A DNA stretch of 7,906 bases. Origin: Treponema sp. (GTDB lineage Bacteria > Spirochaetota > Spirochaetia > Treponematales > Breznakiellaceae). The DNA lies in the NCBI GenBank assembly GCA_031259345.1, contig JAIRLQ010000260.1:1-7906 (forward strand), in the 5' to 3' direction. The position numbers and the translations under genes were made by a program. This document shows, piece by piece, positions 1-6,510 of the stretch (the stretch's first letter is position 1; every line of letters starts with the position of its first letter). Below the pieces are notes generated by a model that saw only the letters and a program-made list of their open reading frames with translations, searched no databases and was not told where the DNA came from.

Positions 1-36
1 GTTTTCAATGCCCACCAACGCGGGGGTCGCTGTAGC
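1..36 (-). CRISPR. Possible terminal CRISPR repeat at window edge (single copy)
   Basis: The first 36 bases, read on the minus strand, begin GCTACAGCG, pass through a C-rich core (CCCCCGCG) and end in ATTGAAAAC. An ATTGAAA(N)C end is characteristic of many type I and type III CRISPR repeats, and 36 bp is a usual repeat length. Only one copy is visible because the sequence starts here, so periodicity and spacers cannot be seen. If the call is right, the array lies left of the window, and 37 onward would be the leader side, since the repeat is read right to left. Against it, a reading frame from base 2 to 94 runs through the same bases, so this could be the tail of a coding region. Confidence 0.38.
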
Positions 37-93
37 AATTTTTTTCATGGAATGTGTTAGGGAACTGATGTTTCCGGATAACTCTTTTATTTA

Positions 94-111
94 AAAAACA
101 GGTCTGTTTTT
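94..111. repeat. Perfect 18-bp interrupted palindrome, AT-rich
   Basis: AAAAACAG-GT-CTGTTTTT has two exact 8-bp arms around a 2-bp centre. It ends in a T-run on both strands, so it could be a weak bidirectional terminator or a protein-binding site. It directly follows the TAA (92-94) of a possible upstream coding tail. The stem has only two G-C pairs, which is poor for an intrinsic terminator. Confidence 0.35.
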
Positions 112-293
112 GTAAGAAATGAGCCGCAGATAGAAAGGCGGCAAATCCGGGGAGCCTGTTTCGGCGGCGTCCGGATGCAAGAGAGATAAGAAGTTTTCCC
201 TTTTGCGGGGGATAGGTCTGTCTGCGGAGACATTCTCTATCCGCTTGCGGCAGGGTACGGCTGTGATGGTGAATACAACGGTTTTCAGAACCA

Positions 294-313
294 TCTGTGT
301 TATAAAACACAGA
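294..313. promoter_or_regulatory. Perfect 20-bp palindrome, candidate operator
   Basis: TCTGTGTT-ATAA-AACACAGA has two exact 8-bp arms and a 4-base centre. It lies about 63 bp upstream of the -35 box of the polysaccharide operon. The geometry fits a binding site for a dimeric regulator or a short hairpin. There is no following T-run, so it is not an obvious terminator. The regulator is unknown. Confidence 0.35.
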
Positions 314-353
314 GAATCTAAGTTCGGAGTTTTATTGGGATAAAGCGCGCTAG

Positions 354-377
354 AGGTTTTGTTTTAAAGAACCTTTT
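354..377 (+). terminator. Weak hairpin with short T-run
   Basis: AGGTTTT at 354-360 can pair with AAGAACCT-type bases at 368-374 (one G-T wobble), followed by four T residues at 374-377. The stem is short and AT-rich, and the T-run merges with the -35 box of the next promoter. It could end transcription from the left but is a weak candidate. Confidence 0.18.
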
Positions 378-404
378 GACAATATTGCCGTCTGTTTTTA
401 TTTT
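376..404 (+). promoter_or_regulatory. Sigma70-type promoter of the wecA-wecC-wecB operon
   Basis: A perfect -35 box TTGACA (376-381) is separated by exactly 17 bp from TATTTT (399-404), a 4/6 match to TATAAT. Transcription would start near 411, giving a leader of roughly 35 bases before the wecA-like start codon. It is the only good promoter match seen just upstream of the first operon gene, and the three genes behind it are tightly packed. Confidence 0.6.
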
Positions 405-435
405 ACGCCTTTGCGGGCCGGGTAAGAACAGGCAT

Positions 436-440
436 GGAGG
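436..440 (+). promoter_or_regulatory. Ribosome binding site that fixes the wecA-like start
   Basis: GGAGG at 436-440 lies 5 bases before ATG 446. An in-frame ATG at 434 overlaps this site and has no Shine-Dalgarno sequence of its own at a usable distance. The start at 446 is therefore preferred. Confidence 0.7.
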
Positions 441-445
441 TTTTT

Positions 446-1570
446 ATGATCTTCAGATTGCCCTTTCTGGTTTTCGGTTCTTTTGTCTTGTCTTTCTCTC
501 TGGTGGCCTTAATTCTGAGAGTTTCCCATCGGATGGCCTGGTACGATCGCACGGGTGGACGGAAGATCCACGACGGGAATATCCCCCGGCTGGGGGGGAT
601 CGGTTTTGTGTTTTCCTTCATCATATTTTTCGTTATTGCCGGTTTCCGCTTTGAAGGGATCCACTTCACTTTTCAATTTCTTCCGGTGGCGGTGGCCTTT
701 GTTCTCATATTGATAAGCGGTGTATGGGATGATTTTAAACCCCTGGCCCCCCGCTACAAACTTATCTTTCAGACAGGCGCGGCCTTCTGTGTTCTTTTGT
801 CCGGCCATGTTTTTGACAGGTTTGTTTATATTGACCGTGCTGATTTTTTAAGTTTCTCCGGGTGGGAATTGTTCCGCTATTCCCTTACCTTTCTGTGGAT
901 TGTGGGGATGACCAATGCGGTTAACTTTATTGACGGGGTTGACGGGCTTGCGGGGGGAGTTTCCCTGCTGGCGGTATTAAGTTTTGGGGGAATCTCTGTT
1001 TTTCTGGGGGCCGGCGGCGTTACCCTCCTGCTCTGCGCCTGTCTTGCCTCCGCGATACTTGGTTTTCTGGTGTTCAACGCCCCCTTTCCCCGGGCAAAGA
1101 TATTCATGGGTGACGGGGGCGCCTATTTTCTGGGCTTTACCCTGGCCCTCCTTCCCCTGATGGGAAGGGGGACCGGTTCTGGAAGGCTGCCAATCCTCTA
1201 TGCCGCCGCCATACTGCAGATTCCCATACTGGATACGACTGCGGCGGTGTGGCGCCGTATGAGGGAGGGGAGGCGGATCGACAGTCCCGACCGGGCCCAC
1301 ACCCACCACAAACTCATGAACCTGGGGCTTTCCCCCCGGCGTATTGACGCCGTACTTTTTACCCTGCAGCTCTGTCTGGGCGTCCTGGTGTATATGGCGG
1401 TTAAACTTCCGGGGTATCTTTCCCTGGTTATCCTGTTTCTGGCCTATGCGGTGGGGATAGGGTTTTTTTCGGCGCTTCACTTTCTGAACCGGCGGGCGTT
1501 AAGGGCTTCCGTGGGCGGCCGGATCAATGTTCCCTGGGGGGCCGGGGTCGCGCAATCACCGGGGGCGTAA
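446..1570 (+). CDS. wecA: WecA/MraY-family undecaprenyl-phosphate sugar-1-phosphate transferase
   Basis: This 374-residue polytopic membrane protein should transfer a sugar 1-phosphate, probably GlcNAc-1-P from UDP-GlcNAc, to undecaprenyl phosphate at the inner face of the membrane, the first step of lipid-linked glycan assembly. The family motifs are all visible in order: the Asp pair D95-D96 with K105 (DDFKPLAPRYK), NAVNFIDGVDGLAG around N157-G170 with D163 and D166, MGDGG at 221-225, ILDTTAAVWRR from 261, and the HTHHKL cytoplasmic-loop motif at 285-290. HxHH is typical of WecA/TagO-type enzymes and not of MraY, so it is not the peptidoglycan enzyme. About ten or eleven hydrophobic segments span the protein. 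Length is close to that of E. coli WecA. Start 446 is chosen by GGAGG. The stop overlaps the next start by one base (TAATG), indicating coupling to wecC. Sugar specificity is inferred; GalNAc- or QuiNAc-type relatives share these motifs. Confidence 0.85.
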   Translation: MIFRLPFLVFGSFVLSFSLVALILRVSHRMAWYDRTGGRKIHDGNIPRLGGIGFVFSFIIFFVIAGFRFEGIHFTFQFLPVAVAFVLILISGVWDDFKPLAPRYKLIFQTGAAFCVLLSGHVFDRFVYIDRADFLSFSGWELFRYSLTFLWIVGMTNAVNFIDGVDGLAGGVSLLAVLSFGGISVFLGAGGVTLLLCACLASAILGFLVFNAPFPRAKIFMGDGGAYFLGFTLALLPLMGRGTGSGRLPILYAAAILQIPILDTTAAVWRRMREGRRIDSPDRAHTHHKLMNLGLSPRRIDAVLFTLQLCLGVLVYMAVKLPGYLSLVILFLAYAVGIGFFSALHFLNRRALRASVGGRINVPWGAGVAQSPGA

Positions 1571-2772
1571 TGAAAGCAGTTTATATGGGCTTGGGTTATA
1601 TTGGTCTTCCCTCCGCGGCTCTGACGGCAAGTTATGGGATTGAGGTTGTGGGAGTTGATACTAATCCTGATGTGGTGAATATTGTGAATCAGGGGAAGGC
1701 CCATTTTTTTGAACCCGATTTGGACCGTATGGTAAAGGCGGTAGTGAGCAAGGGACAACTGCGGGCGGCATCGATCCCCGAAGAGGCGGCTGCCTTTTTC
1801 ATTGTCGTGCCTACTCCTTTTAAAGAGAATCATCTGGCCGATACCTCCTATGTGGAATCCGCGATCAGGATGATTATCCCCTGCCTGAGGGAGGGGAACC
1901 TGGTTGTCATTGAATCTACCGTACCAGTTTTAACTACCGAGCGAATGGCGGCGGTAATTTTCGGGGAACGGCCGGAATTACAGGGTAAAATCTTTATAGC
2001 CTATTGTCCTGAGCGGGTACTGCCGGGAAATATCCTTTACGAACTGGAACATAATGACAGGGTTATCGGAGGCCTCGATCCCGAATCTGCCGATCGTGGA
2101 GCGGATTTTTTTGCCCGTTTTGTCCGCGGCGCCCTGCATAAAACCAATGCCCGCACCGCGGAAATATGCAAGCTGGCGGAAAACGCCTCCCGGGATGTCA
2201 TGATAGCGTTTGTCAATGAACTGTCCCTTATTTGTGACAGGATCGGCGTTAATGCATGGGACTTGATTGACCTGGCCAATAAGCATCCCCGGGTAAACTT
2301 GTTACAGCCAGGCTGCGGTGTGGGGGGACACTGTATTGCGGTGGACCCCTGGTTTCTTGTAGCCGACTTTCCTGCCGAGACCCGTCTGATTAAACAGGCC
2401 CGGTTAACCAATGACTATAAAACGGACTGGTGTACTGATAAGGTTTTGAACCTCTGCTCTCAGGTCTTTAAAAAAACCGGTAAAAAGCCGGTAGTAGCCT
2501 GCATGGGTTTGACCTTTAAGCCCGATATTGACGACTTGCGGGAATCGCCGGCCATATTTATTACCAAGCGGATTATTGCCGAATCTGATGCGGAAGTATT
2601 GATTTCGGAACCGAATATAGAAAACCATCCGGTTTTCAGATTAACCCCTTACGAAGAAGCTTATAAGAAAGCGGATATTGTGGTATGGCTGGTGCGCCAT
2701 AAAGCGTTTTTGCGGATGCCTTCAGATACGGGCAAAACTGAAATAGATTTTTGTGGTGTTCGAAGATATTAA
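1570..2772 (+). CDS. wecC: UDP-N-acetyl-D-mannosamine dehydrogenase (WecC type)
   Basis: This cytosolic 400-residue enzyme should oxidise UDP-ManNAc to UDP-ManNAcA with two NAD+, producing an acidic sugar donor for surface polysaccharide. The N-terminal Rossmann motif is GLGYIGLPSA (7-16), followed by the NAD-binding acidic residue in GVD (28-30). CPERVLPG at 146-153 is typical of the WecC branch. The catalytic helix has K201 and N205, and the nucleophilic cysteine is C255 in GGHCIAVDP, where Ala replaces the more common Pro two residues after the Cys. The C-terminal domain has the FKPDIDDLRESPA signature at 316-328. Length is slightly shorter than the 420 residues of E. coli WecC. A G-run (1561-1565) four bases before the ATG can serve as ribosome binding site. 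The gene sits between a WecA-like transferase and WecB, which makes its substrate, so the assignment is strongly supported. Related UDP-sugar dehydrogenases are the only realistic alternative. Confidence 0.93.
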   Translation: MKAVYMGLGYIGLPSAALTASYGIEVVGVDTNPDVVNIVNQGKAHFFEPDLDRMVKAVVSKGQLRAASIPEEAAAFFIVVPTPFKENHLADTSYVESAIRMIIPCLREGNLVVIESTVPVLTTERMAAVIFGERPELQGKIFIAYCPERVLPGNILYELEHNDRVIGGLDPESADRGADFFARFVRGALHKTNARTAEICKLAENASRDVMIAFVNELSLICDRIGVNAWDLIDLANKHPRVNLLQPGCGVGGHCIAVDPWFLVADFPAETRLIKQARLTNDYKTDWCTDKVLNLCSQVFKKTGKKPVVACMGLTFKPDIDDLRESPAIFITKRIIAESDAEVLISEPNIENHPVFRLTPYEEAYKKADIVVWLVRHKAFLRMPSDTGKTEIDFCGVRRY

Positions 2773-2786
2773 AGGGGGATGCTTTG
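2771..2786 (+). promoter_or_regulatory. Ribosome binding site and TTG start of wecB, with decoy ATG
   Basis: AAAGGGGG (2771-2778) is followed after 5 bases by TTG 2784-2786, the start that aligns with the N-terminus of known WecB proteins. The only nearby ATG (2779-2781) is out of frame, touches the G-run and reaches a stop after two codons (ATG CTT TGA). The wecC stop codon (2770-2772) overlaps the start of this site. Confidence 0.7.
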
Positions 2787-4004
2787 AAAAATTTATTACT
2801 TGTTTTTGGTACCCGTCCTGAGGCAATAAAAATGACTCCACTGGTAAAGGAATTTGAAAAATACCCCAGCCATGTTCGTGTCAAAATCTGTGTAACCGGT
2901 CAGCACCGTCAGATGCTTGACCAGGTACTAAAAATTTTTGATATTATTCCGGCATACGACCTGAACATTATGACCCCCGGTCAGGATCTATTTGATGTTA
3001 CCTCACGAGTCCTGCTGGGGCTGCGCGGCGTACTGCGGGAATCGAAACCCGACATGGTTTTTGTCCATGGCGATACCACCACATCCCTGGCCGCCGCGCT
3101 GGCGGCTTTTTACGAACAGATACCTGTGGCCCATGTGGAAGCGGGACTGCGCACCTATAATATGACGTCCCCCTGGCCGGAAGAAATGAACCGCCAATTA
3201 ACGGATCGGCTTTGTGAATATTGCTTCGCCCCTACCCAGGGATCCCGGTTAAATCTATTGAAGGAAAACATAGGGGCGGAAAAAATAATCGTTACCGGTA
3301 ATACGGTCATTGACGCGCTGCTGATGGCGGTTGATATTATTAATACCAGAACCGGACTGCGGGAAAAGACGCGGCGGGAAATAAAGCGGAAAGGATACCG
3401 TATAAGGAAGGACAGGAAATATATTCTTGTAACCGGCCACCGCCGGGAAAATTTTGGTGAAGGTTTTTTTAACATCTGCCATGCGCTCAGGACAATAGCC
3501 CTTGATCACCCCGATATTGATATTGTGTACCCGGCGCATTTAAACCCGAATGTACAAAAACCGGTGTATGAACTTTTGGCAAATGTTTCCAATATATATT
3601 TACTTCCCCCCATGGATTACCTGCCTTTTGTCTTTTTAATGCAACATTCCTATTTGATTCTGACTGACAGCGGGGGGGTGCAGGAAGAAGCGCCGTCCTT
3701 GGGCAAGCCTGTTTTGGTAATGCGGAACACCACCGAGCGCCCCGAGGCGGTGGAAGCCGGGACGGTAAAACTTGTGGGGGCCGACGCCGAGGCAATAATA
3801 GAAAACATAAACCTGTTGTTAGGCGATAAAGCCGTTTATTTAAAAATGGCCCAGGCCCATAACCCTTACGGCGATGGGACGGCCTGCGAAAAGATAGTGG
3901 AAGGGCTGGGACTGTGGAAAATCCCCCCGGCCATCAAACTCCGCGCCGGCGAAGCCGAACCCGCGGACATTTCGGCAAATCAGCCGGTTTCCGCGGCGGG
4001 GTAA
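2784..4004 (+). CDS. wecB: UDP-N-acetylglucosamine 2-epimerase, non-hydrolysing (WecB type)
   Basis: This cytosolic 406-residue enzyme should interconvert UDP-GlcNAc and UDP-ManNAc, feeding the dehydrogenase encoded just upstream. It follows E. coli WecB closely over the whole catalytic part: FGTRPEAIKM near the N-terminus, HGDTTTSLAA with D97, HVEAGLRT with E119, SPWPEEMNR with E133, VTGHRRENFG with H219, DSGGVQEEAPSLGKPVL at 295-311, and RNTTERPEAVEAGT. These acidic residues and the His correspond to catalytic residues D95, E117, E131 and H213 of the E. coli enzyme, so it should be active. The TTG start at 2784 is supported by AAAGGGGG and by family alignment; an open frame extends back to 2751 but overlaps wecC. 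The protein ends with a tail of roughly 25-30 residues (after about 380) beyond the usual terminus, rich in Ala, Pro and Glu and encoded by GC-rich DNA. It has no catalytic motif. It is the third gene of the operon. Confidence 0.95.
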   Translation: MKNLLLVFGTRPEAIKMTPLVKEFEKYPSHVRVKICVTGQHRQMLDQVLKIFDIIPAYDLNIMTPGQDLFDVTSRVLLGLRGVLRESKPDMVFVHGDTTTSLAAALAAFYEQIPVAHVEAGLRTYNMTSPWPEEMNRQLTDRLCEYCFAPTQGSRLNLLKENIGAEKIIVTGNTVIDALLMAVDIINTRTGLREKTRREIKRKGYRIRKDRKYILVTGHRRENFGEGFFNICHALRTIALDHPDIDIVYPAHLNPNVQKPVYELLANVSNIYLLPPMDYLPFVFLMQHSYLILTDSGGVQEEAPSLGKPVLVMRNTTERPEAVEAGTVKLVGADAEAIIENINLLLGDKAVYLKMAQAHNPYGDGTACEKIVEGLGLWKIPPAIKLRAGEAEPADISANQPVSAAG

Positions 4005-4022
4005 GGCCGGTCGGCGGCGGGT

Positions 4023-4051
4023 CTGACAAGGGGAAGAATTCAGGGTATACT
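4023..4051 (+). promoter_or_regulatory. Sigma70-type promoter placed for a leaderless mRNA
   Basis: CTGACA (4023-4028) is 5/6 to the -35 consensus and is spaced by 17 bp from TATACT (4046-4051), 5/6 to the -10 consensus. The expected start of transcription, about 6-8 bases after the -10 box, falls at 4057-4059, on or next to the ATG at 4059. No Shine-Dalgarno sequence exists at a usable distance; the nearest G-rich bits (4030-4033 and 4043-4045) are 13 or more bases away and would lie upstream of the transcript. Confidence 0.55.
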
Positions 4052-4058
4052 AAAAGTC

Positions 4059-5660
4059 ATGATCACGGCAGACAAAATAAAACGCCCGGTCCGGTTTTTT
4101 AATACCACCGGCCCCTGTAACCCTTGGGATCACTACATGCTGCCCCCGGAAGAACGCCTGGTGGGAGCCCAGCTCCACCGTTATATCCGGGATCAGCTTT
4201 ACTGGGTGCTCCACGCCCCCCGGCAGACGGGAAAAACCACGTTTTTACAGAACTGGATGCGGGAGATTAACAGCGGCCGGTTTAACGGCAATAACGCCCT
4301 TGCCTGTTATGTCAGCGTGGAAAGCTGTCAGGGGATAGCCGAACCGGAACGGGCCATGCCGACTATGTGTGAGGCGATTAGGCAATATGCGTCGGCCTTT
4401 GGTGTTCCGGTACCGGAACTAAAGACCACGGTTGCCACCAGTATGCTCAGTGATATATTGAAGAACTGGTCGGAACTAGTAGCCCCCAAGTCCCTGATTG
4501 TGCTTTTTGATGAGACCGATGTTCTGGTGGATGAAACCCTCATCAGCTTTCTGCGGCAGTTACGGGGAGGCTTTGCGACACGGGGAACCGGCGTGTTTCC
4601 TGCCTCCGTGGCGCTGGTGGGGATGCGGGATCTTAAGGATTACATCACCGCCGCGAAGGGCGGCGTTGCGCCCAATCCCGGTTCCCCCTTCAATATTAAA
4701 GAGGACTCCGTGGTATTGTCCAACTTTGGGCGGGAGGACATTGCCAGACTGTTTGCCCAGCGGACCGGGGAGACCGGCCAGGAGATTACCGGAGAAGCCC
4801 TCGACTATGTGTACGACCAGTCCCGGGGCCAGCCCTGGATAGTCAACTCCCTGTTCAAACGGGCCACTATGCGGATTCTGGACGAGAACAGCCGGGAAAC
4901 GGTTACGGTTGACCATATCATGGAGGCGCGGGAGCAGATGATACAGGCCCGGGAAACCCATCTGGACGCTTTGGAAGTCCGGCTGCGGGACCCCAAAATT
5001 CGGCGGGTGGTAGAGTCCATCATTATCGGCGCCGTCGATCCCGGTATCAACAGGACCAACTCTGATGTGCAACTGGCGATGGATTTGGGGCTGATTTCCT
5101 GGACCACCGAAACAGGCTTTGTCATTGCCAACCCCATTTATGCGGACATTTTAACCCGCTACCTGAATGCGGGCTACCACGATAATCTGCCGCCCCCTTC
5201 CTCCTGGCAGTGGCAGAAAGCCGACGGTTCCCTGGACATGGATGCCCTGCTACGGGAGTTCCAGCAATTCTGGCGGAAACATTCGGAAATCTGGGAAGAG
5301 AAGTCCGATTATACCGAAGCCTTTCCCCATCTCCTTCTGATGGCGTTTTTGCAGCGGGTAATAAACGGGGGAGGCCGCATTGAGCGGGAATATGCGGCGG
5401 GCCGGGGGCGCATGGACCTGGCGGTAGAATACCGGAAGCGCTGGTTTATTCTGGAAGTGAAACTGGTACACAAATACGAAACGCCCGAAACGGTCCAGGC
5501 CGAGAGCCTTGAACAAATAGCGCGATACCGCGACCGGATAAACGCCGCCGCCCCCGCCTACCTCGTCATATTCGACCGCCGCCCCCAGGCGAAGGAAACG
5601 CCCTGGGAGGAACGCCTTGGCTGGACACGGGAGGGGACGGTAACGGTGGTGCGGGGGTGA
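4059..5660 (+). CDS. AAA+ family ATPase with C-terminal PD-(D/E)XK nuclease-like domain
   Basis: This 533-residue soluble protein joins an ATPase to a nuclease-fold domain; its cellular role is unknown. After the family's N-terminal signature FFNTTGPCNPWDHYMLPPEER (from 13) comes a Walker A loop, HAPRQTGKTT, with K59 and T60, and a Walker B strand LIVLFDET with D151 and E152. A region with SPFNI (209-213) and a helical, winged-helix-like part up to about 370 follow. The C-terminal domain (about 395-533) has GRMD with D453 and, 13 residues on, EVK with E466 and K468, the order of a PD-(D/E)XK site, plus an EQIARYRD helix from 485. The residues needed for ATP hydrolysis and nuclease activity are intact. 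I recognise the family as AAA-ATPases common as multiple paralogues in Treponema and some Bacteroidetes. It has its own promoter and no visible ribosome binding site. Its TGA overlaps the next gene's GTG. Codons are G+C-rich relative to neighbours. Nothing ties it to polysaccharide synthesis, so it looks like an accessory insertion. Confidence 0.85.
   Translation: MITADKIKRPVRFFNTTGPCNPWDHYMLPPEERLVGAQLHRYIRDQLYWVLHAPRQTGKTTFLQNWMREINSGRFNGNNALACYVSVESCQGIAEPERAMPTMCEAIRQYASAFGVPVPELKTTVATSMLSDILKNWSELVAPKSLIVLFDETDVLVDETLISFLRQLRGGFATRGTGVFPASVALVGMRDLKDYITAAKGGVAPNPGSPFNIKEDSVVLSNFGREDIARLFAQRTGETGQEITGEALDYVYDQSRGQPWIVNSLFKRATMRILDENSRETVTVDHIMEAREQMIQARETHLDALEVRLRDPKIRRVVESIIIGAVDPGINRTNSDVQLAMDLGLISWTTETGFVIANPIYADILTRYLNAGYHDNLPPPSSWQWQKADGSLDMDALLREFQQFWRKHSEIWEEKSDYTEAFPHLLLMAFLQRVINGGGRIEREYAAGRGRMDLAVEYRKRWFILEVKLVHKYETPETVQAESLEQIARYRDRINAAAPAYLVIFDRRPQAKETPWEERLGWTREGTVTVVRG
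5628..5651 (+). repeat. 24-bp direct repeat, copy 1 (3' end of AAA gene)
   Basis: These 24 bases encode REGTVTVV near the C-terminus of the AAA protein (R524 onward). They recur at 6511-6534 with one mismatch (A at 5637, G at 6520). The two copies are 883 bp apart and bracket the GHKL ATPase gene. Confidence 0.85.
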
Positions 5661-6508
5661 GGGTGGACACAGAGGATTTTGAATGCACGTTCCCATTGCA
5701 GCCTTCTCCCGATGAAGACGTGATTTGGCGAAAAGATATAGCGCCTCACTTGACGGGAATAGCTCAAAATGTTGTACAGATATGCCAGTATGGGTTTACC
5801 GAAATGGTTAATAATGCCATTGAACATTCGGGATCCCAAACTTTCAAAATAAAAGTAAACCGGAATGGAGAAAATATACGGTTTACCGTTATTGATTACG
5901 GCATCGGCATTTTTACGAAAATAAAGAACGATCTTGGCCTTGAGGAAGCAGGCCATGCCGTTCTGGAAATAGTTAAGGGAAAATTCACGTCCGATCCGCA
6001 GCGGCATTCAGGGGAAGGCATATTTTTCACTTCCCGAATTTTTGATGTATTTTCCATCGCATCGGAAAACCTGTCGTTTTCCTGGATTAAGAACGGTAGC
6101 CGCATTGAAGTTTCCAAGATTGACCGCTGCCAGGGTACTACGATAACCATGGAAATAAGCGTGGAATCAAAACTTACCCTGGCCGATGTATTCAACGAAT
6201 ATTCTGACCCTGACAAACAACCGGGATTTTACCGAACCGCCATTCCGGTGCAGTTGATGCAATATGAAGGCGAGTCCCTTATGTCCCGGTCCCAGGCAAA
6301 ACGCCTGATGAACCGTTTTGACCGTTTTCTTGAAGTAACACTGGATTTTACCGGTGTGGACTTTATCGGCCAGGGCTTTGCGGATGAAATTTTCCGGGTC
6401 TTTGCCCAAGCTCATCCCGGCATACAGCTTATCCCCATTAATTGCGGGGAGACCGTAACAAAAATGATTGCCCATGTAAGCGGCAAAACCGGAGATACTT
6501 CGGTTTAG
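5657..6508 (+). CDS. GHKL (HATPase_c) ATPase with STAS-like C-terminal domain (DUF4325 type)
   Basis: This 283-residue soluble protein has a GHKL ATPase domain (about 25-170) and a C-terminal STAS-like domain (about 173-275) resembling DUF4325. The ATP site looks complete: N box FTEMVNNAIEHS with E49, N53 and H57; G1 box DYGIGI with D80, G82 and G84; G2 box HSGEGI at 117-122. There is no histidine-kinase dimerisation domain and no membrane segment, so it is more like an anti-sigma-type or MORC-like ATPase than a sensor kinase. Members I know of carry a winged-helix DNA-binding domain before the ATPase; here the protein starts at the usual linker, so that domain is absent. GTG 5657 overlaps the stop of the AAA gene (GTGA), implying coupling. 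GTG 5663, six bases on, has a G-run (5653-5657) at good spacing and is an equal alternative. A repeat of the AAA gene's 3' end begins 2 bp after its stop. Function is unknown; regulation or defence-type signalling is possible. Confidence 0.8.
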   Translation: MRVDTEDFECTFPLQPSPDEDVIWRKDIAPHLTGIAQNVVQICQYGFTEMVNNAIEHSGSQTFKIKVNRNGENIRFTVIDYGIGIFTKIKNDLGLEEAGHAVLEIVKGKFTSDPQRHSGEGIFFTSRIFDVFSIASENLSFSWIKNGSRIEVSKIDRCQGTTITMEISVESKLTLADVFNEYSDPDKQPGFYRTAIPVQLMQYEGESLMSRSQAKRLMNRFDRFLEVTLDFTGVDFIGQGFADEIFRVFAQAHPGIQLIPINCGETVTKMIAHVSGKTGDTSV

Positions 6509-6510
6509 CG

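Larger units (their letters stand above)
37..375. other. Intergenic region without a convincing gene
   Basis: I see no gene here. The open frames on the minus strand (5-310 and 91-294) encode compositionally odd peptides rich in Arg, Pro and His, with no motif and no ribosome binding site I would trust. A plus-strand frame from base 2 ends at TAA 92-94 and could be the tail of an upstream gene, but its roughly 30 residues match nothing I know. The stretch contains exact palindromes at 94-111 and 294-313, a short CCGC-TT-GCGG palindrome at 241-250, and a GCGGA/TCCGC pairing (224-228 with 240-244). If the CRISPR call at 1-36 holds, the part nearest it would be the leader. Confidence 0.5.

Noticed and set aside
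2..94. Plus-strand frame open from the window edge to TAA 92-94, possibly the end of an upstream gene.
   Set aside because: Only about 30 residues are visible, with no family resemblance, and the first 36 bases fit a CRISPR repeat about as well. It remains possible but cannot be supported.
5..310. Minus-strand open frame of 101 codons, with another of 67 codons at 91-294.
   Set aside because: The peptides are rich in Arg, His and Pro with no recognisable motif, and no good ribosome binding site precedes them. They also overlap each other in different frames and cross both palindromes.
434..445. Upstream ATG at 434 as the wecA-like start.
   Set aside because: It overlaps GGAGG, which is ideally spaced for ATG 446, and has no binding site of its own.
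4498..5137. Long open frames in other phases inside the AAA gene (plus 4498-4842, minus 4560-5072 and 4805-5137).
   Set aside because: They are shadows of a G+C-rich gene with clear Walker and nuclease motifs; none has a recognisable domain.
5657..6508. Reading the GHKL gene as a two-component sensor histidine kinase.
   Set aside because: There is no dimerisation/phosphoacceptor His domain, no sensor or membrane segment, and the C-terminal half is STAS-like.
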